Shown here: piece by piece, positions 5,679 through 7,308 of the stretch
How the letters are laid out: every line of letters begins with the position of its first letter
Numbering within the stretch: position 1 is the stretch's first letter
Origin: Nitrospira sp.
GTDB lineage: Bacteria > Nitrospirota > Nitrospiria > Nitrospirales > Nitrospiraceae
Assembly (NCBI GenBank): GCA_015904045.1
Contig: JABMDG010000017.1
Span: forward strand, 6,198-13,505
Direction: 5' to 3'
Length of the DNA stretch: 7,308 nucleotides
Translations under genes and position numbers: made by a program
Notes under the pieces: model-generated
Database searches by the model: none
What the model was told of the DNA's origin: nothing
The model's input: only the letters and a program-made list of their open reading frames with translations

Positions 5679-6034
5679 TGATGGGCATCATCATGATGTT
5701 CGGCATCGTCGTCTCAAACGGCGTCCTGCTGGTCGATTATACGAACGTGCTGCGCCGAAAAGGCCGGCCGCTACTCGACGCCGTGATCGTCGCATCGAGA
5801 ACCCGCCTTCGACCGATCCTCATGACCTCACTCGCGACAGTTTTCGGTCTGCTCCCGATGGCCATCGGCCTCGGAACCGGAGGGGAAACCAACGCGCCGC
5901 TCGCACGGGCAGTCGTCGGAGGCTTGAGCGTCTCCACACTTTTAACGTTGTTCCTGATCCCGACGGTCTATGTGATGCTGGAGGAACGGATTCGAAGCAG
6001 ACCGGAAGACGAGCGGGAGGCGACTCTCTCCTGA
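5679..6034 (+). pseudogene. RND efflux pump fragment, TM10-12 only (block B)
   Basis: Encodes the last 117 residues of an RND transporter, beginning at the MGIIMM of TM10 and running through RLRPILMT and the glycine-rich GLGTGGE to a short acidic tail. Over the 105 residues alignable with block A (codons from 431) there are 8 amino-acid differences, while nucleotide changes are frequent and mostly at third positions. Everything before TM10 is absent: upstream bases belong to a different gene on the other strand. An ATG at 5681 with an AGGTGGG-like sequence upstream could give a three-helix peptide, but without the porter domain it cannot pump. Called a pseudogene or remnant. The synonymous pattern implies that most divergence occurred while the gene was still functional. 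Confidence 0.8.
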
Positions 6035-6062
6035 TACACAGCCGGCTGACGGTCGCGATGGT

Positions 6063-6398
6063 TTACCGGCCGAGGGTTGGGAACAGAGACTTGAGCTGCA
6101 TGGCGAGGCTGATATCTCCCGCAATCTGTAAGCGGCCCGACATGGCAATCGAAAATCCGCTGAGTTGGCCGTTGAGCAGCCTGATACAGTCGTCTCCACT
6201 CAGCGAGAGCGTCACCTGTGGATCGGGATAGACGCCTTCTTTCACGGCGCAAACGCTGTTTTTCACGATCACATGATACTGGCCGCTCTGTGCGCCCGTT
6301 AAGTTGAACTGATACACCGCGTCCAGGCCCTCGGCCGCGTCCTTGTCGAACTTCGAGGAAAGCGAATCGAACAATTCTTTGGCTGTCGCGGGATTCAT
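6063..6398 (-). CDS. SCP2 sterol-binding-domain protein, copy B
   Basis: 111 residues, same length as copy A and about 66% identical (about 73 of 111). Conservation is highest in GDDCIRLLNGQ (68-78) and in the C-terminal run from AMSGR to LKSLFP, which form the end of the SCP2 fold. The N-terminal helix and the 36-61 region differ most, for example in the strand around residues 43-52. That could change ligand choice between paralogues. ATG at 6398 without a clear Shine-Dalgarno. It converges with the RND fragment (28 bases between stops) and follows the SpeD-like gene B by 92 bases with a hairpin between. Probably cytosolic; ligand unknown. Confidence 0.87.
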   Translation of the reverse strand: MNPATAKELFDSLSSKFDKDAAEGLDAVYQFNLTGAQSGQYHVIVKNSVCAVKEGVYPDPQVTLSLSGDDCIRLLNGQLSGFSIAMSGRLQIAGDISLAMQLKSLFPTLGR

Positions 6399-6433
6399 CT
6401 TGGTGCAAACTCGTCAGTAGCGGGTCAATCCGG

Positions 6434-6461
6434 GCGGGGACCGCGTGACCGCGGCCCCCGC
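6434..6461 (-). promoter_or_regulatory. GC-rich hairpin between SpeD-like and SCP2 genes, copy B
   Basis: Twelve-base arms, GCGGGGACCGCG at 6434-6445 and CGCGGCCCCCGC at 6450-6461, pair at 11 of 12 positions around a TGAC loop. It lies 29 bases past the SpeD-like stop and 35 bases before the SCP2 start, matching block A. As in block A, no T-run follows. Different bases but the same structure and position suggest it is kept for its fold. Confidence 0.68.
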
Positions 6462-6490
6462 GCACGGTGTATCAGATGCAGGTGCACCCC

Positions 6491-6931
6491 TTAGTATCGA
6501 AGTGTCGCCGTAGCCAAACTTCGTTGGGCGCCGAAAAATTCCTTTGAGAATGATTCGACAACCGCAGGGTCATATCCCTTGCAGCTAAAAATGTCGAGGT
6601 ACGCGTTATTGGTGTCATTGGCGAAATGGCCGCTGATCAACGATGTCGAGATCAGCTGCACCATAGAGTAACCGGCCACGCGGCCTTCGCCGAAATCGAC
6701 GACCTGGCACTCGCCGAAGCGCTTCATGCCGATGAGTTCGCAGAGTTCGACGACGTAGCGTTTGATATGAGCGGCATCACGGATGAGATCGGGATTGCAA
6801 TCTTGCAGGTCAACTGCGGTGCAGAGTCCCCAGGCTTTGCCTTCTCCCACCATGTCTTGGGCAGGACGGGAAGCGGCCACAGGGGCATTGGTTGGAAAGA
6901 TAGCGGACTCGGAACTAGCCGAGATGCTCAT
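6491..6931 (-). CDS. S-adenosylmethionine decarboxylase-like (SpeD-like) pyruvoyl protein, copy B
   Basis: 146 residues, 138 identical to copy A. Five of the eight differences fall in residues 14-44 (mostly the N-terminal extension); the others are Ser49Leu, Tyr55His and Thr139Leu. All residues around the predicted self-cleavage site are unchanged: Ser89, Thr96-Ser97, His102 and Cys117, as is the HFAND replacement of HTWPE. The DNA differs at many third positions, so identity is held by selection and not by recent copying. ATG at 6931; the leader AGAAAGGTACTA before it is shared with copy A. First gene of an operon with SCP2 copy B. The two copies probably have the same activity, with differences more likely in expression. 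Confidence 0.86.
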   Translation of the reverse strand: MSISASSESAIFPTNAPVAASRPAQDMVGEGKAWGLCTAVDLQDCNPDLIRDAAHIKRYVVELCELIGMKRFGECQVVDFGEGRVAGYSMVQLISTSLISGHFANDTNNAYLDIFSCKGYDPAVVESFSKEFFGAQRSLATATLRY

Positions 6932-6969
6932 AGGTGGTAGTACCTTTCTGTAAGAGGGTTAGAAACATA

Positions 6970-6986
6970 CGCACTCAGCGAGTGCG
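6970..6986 (-). promoter_or_regulatory. Leader hairpin specific to SpeD-like gene B
   Basis: CGCACTC and GAGTGCG form a perfect 7-bp stem with a 3-base AGC loop, just downstream of the predicted -10 (6993-6998) and so at the 5' end of the message. Block A has no equivalent here (it has GCTGG repeats). It could stabilise the transcript or be a palindromic operator. Confidence 0.35.
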
Positions 6987-6992
6987 CTCTGC

Positions 6993-7001
6993 ACTATACC
7001 A
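6993..7001 (-). promoter_or_regulatory. Extended -10 promoter element for SpeD-like gene B
   Basis: TGGTATAGT on the minus strand, identical to the block A element and at the equivalent place. The -35 position at 17-bp spacing (7016-7021) again reads CGTGCG inside the conserved 17-base block. Confidence 0.55.
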
Positions 7002-7013
7002 TGATTTTTCAAA

Positions 7014-7030
7014 GACGCACGGTCGGCGGC
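7014..7030. promoter_or_regulatory. Conserved 17-base block in divergent promoter region, copy B
   Basis: Same 17 bases as 1769-1785, at the same distance from the minus-strand -10. Candidate activator or shared regulator site for the divergent SpeD-like and four-cysteine genes. Confidence 0.4.
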
Positions 7031-7068
7031 CAGAATAATTTCATCGGAGGGTCTGTCGCCCCGCTCGG

Positions 7069-7098
7069 TTGACAACATTTACGACCCTCGGAGAGAAT
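7069..7098 (+). promoter_or_regulatory. Candidate promoter for four-cysteine protein B
   Basis: TTGACA at 7069-7074, 18 bases, then GAGAAT at 7093-7098 overlapping the ATG at 7097. Same layout as 1833-1862, including a second in-frame ATG (7106) near the expected transcription start. Confidence 0.35.
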
Positions 7099-7285
7099 GC
7101 CTTCCATGGCCACACCAATGGATGATTCTCCGGTAGACCTTCCCGATCGCCTGTGCACCTGGTGCCGAGTCCCGATGAAGAAACGGCTCGTCGGCGGCAG
7201 GCAGTTTATCCATTACACCTGCCCTAAATGTGTCTTTCAGCACACAACCAGACTGGGACCCAAAACCGCCGCTCCCAAACACTGA
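7097..7285 (+). CDS. Small four-cysteine (zinc-ribbon-like) protein, copy B
   Basis: 62 residues, 49 identical to copy A. The four cysteines (20, 23, 42, 45), the basic MKKRLVGG stretch and HYTCPKCVFQHTTRLG (39-54) are all kept. Differences cluster in the first 13 residues and the last 8, outside the presumed zinc fold. CGGAGA lies just before the ATG at 7097. It diverges from SpeD-like gene B across 165 bases. The 23 bases after the stop hold nothing I can identify before the window ends. Role unknown; linkage to the SpeD-like gene in both blocks suggests a shared pathway or regulation. Confidence 0.78.
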   Translation: MPSMATPMDDSPVDLPDRLCTWCRVPMKKRLVGGRQFIHYTCPKCVFQHTTRLGPKTAAPKH

Positions 7286-7308
7286 GGGCACCCTTGCTTG
7301 ATCGACAT

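Larger units (their letters stand above)
5679..7285 (+). repeat. Duplicated block, copy B
   Basis: About 1.61 kb matching 429-2049. The left border is sharp at 5679 inside the RND gene. The right border is not resolved, since the window ends 23 bases after the last shared gene. No insertion-sequence ends or transposase are seen at either border. Confidence 0.88.

Noticed and set aside
5420..5680. Apparent in-frame N-terminal extension of the RND fragment
   Set aside because: This stretch is the reverse of the lipoprotein-like gene and has no RND character; the frame is open by chance.
6039..6048. Palindrome CAGCCGGCTG between RND fragment and SCP2 copy B
   Set aside because: Perfect 10-base palindrome but no T-run and no counterpart in block A; too little to call a terminator or operator.
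429..7285. Duplication as an assembly artefact
   Set aside because: The copies differ at many silent sites and in intergenic bases, which read errors or collapsed repeats would not produce. The junction at 5679 alone could still be a false join.
1..7308. Search for tRNA, rRNA, CRISPR array, transposase or insertion-sequence ends
   Set aside because: None seen by eye on either strand; no regularly spaced repeats and no transposase-like protein.

Overview
The window looks like chromosomal sequence from a GC-rich Gram-negative bacterium. Gene style (an RND pump, a DUF2914 membrane protein, compact FKBP and DUF1499 genes, Thr/Arg/Gly-rich proteins) fits a Nitrospira-type organism (Nitrospirota). 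That assignment is inference from protein appearance only, because no rRNA or marker gene is present.

The main feature is a duplicated four-gene block in direct orientation. Block A (about 429-2049) and block B (about 5679-7285) each hold, in the same order and orientation, the 3' end of an RND efflux pump gene (+), an SCP2 sterol-carrier-fold gene (-), an S-adenosylmethionine-decarboxylase-like (SpeD-like) gene (-), and a divergent gene for a 62-residue four-cysteine protein (+). Within each block the SpeD-like and SCP2 genes read as a two-gene minus-strand operon with a strong GC-rich hairpin between them. The SpeD-like and four-cysteine genes diverge from a shared, partly conserved promoter region. 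The copies differ at many synonymous sites, so this is an established duplication and not an assembly echo. Protein conservation is uneven: the SpeD-like copies differ at 8 of 146 residues, the four-cysteine proteins at 13 of 62, and the SCP2 proteins at about one third of positions.

The 3.6 kb between the blocks holds only minus-strand genes. From right to left they are a lipoprotein-like gene that has lost its 5' end (5237-5678), an unrecognised 353-residue protein (4107-5168), and a compact operon DUF2914 membrane protein - FKBP-type prolyl isomerase - DUF1499 protein (3971 down to 2086), ending in a weak hairpin plus T-run. An imperfect inverted repeat fills most of the gap at 4033-4098.

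The RND gene of block B is only a fragment: about the last 117 residues, starting abruptly at 5679 where it abuts, head to head, the broken lipoprotein-like gene. The RND gene of block A runs off the left edge of the window, so its own 5' end cannot be judged.

Working idea (inference): the SpeD-like protein, SCP2 protein and small cysteine protein form a conserved, duplicated functional unit beside an efflux pump. The SpeD-like protein keeps the residues for pyruvoyl self-processing but has changed the motif that follows them, and no spermidine synthase gene is nearby, so its substrate may not be S-adenosylmethionine.
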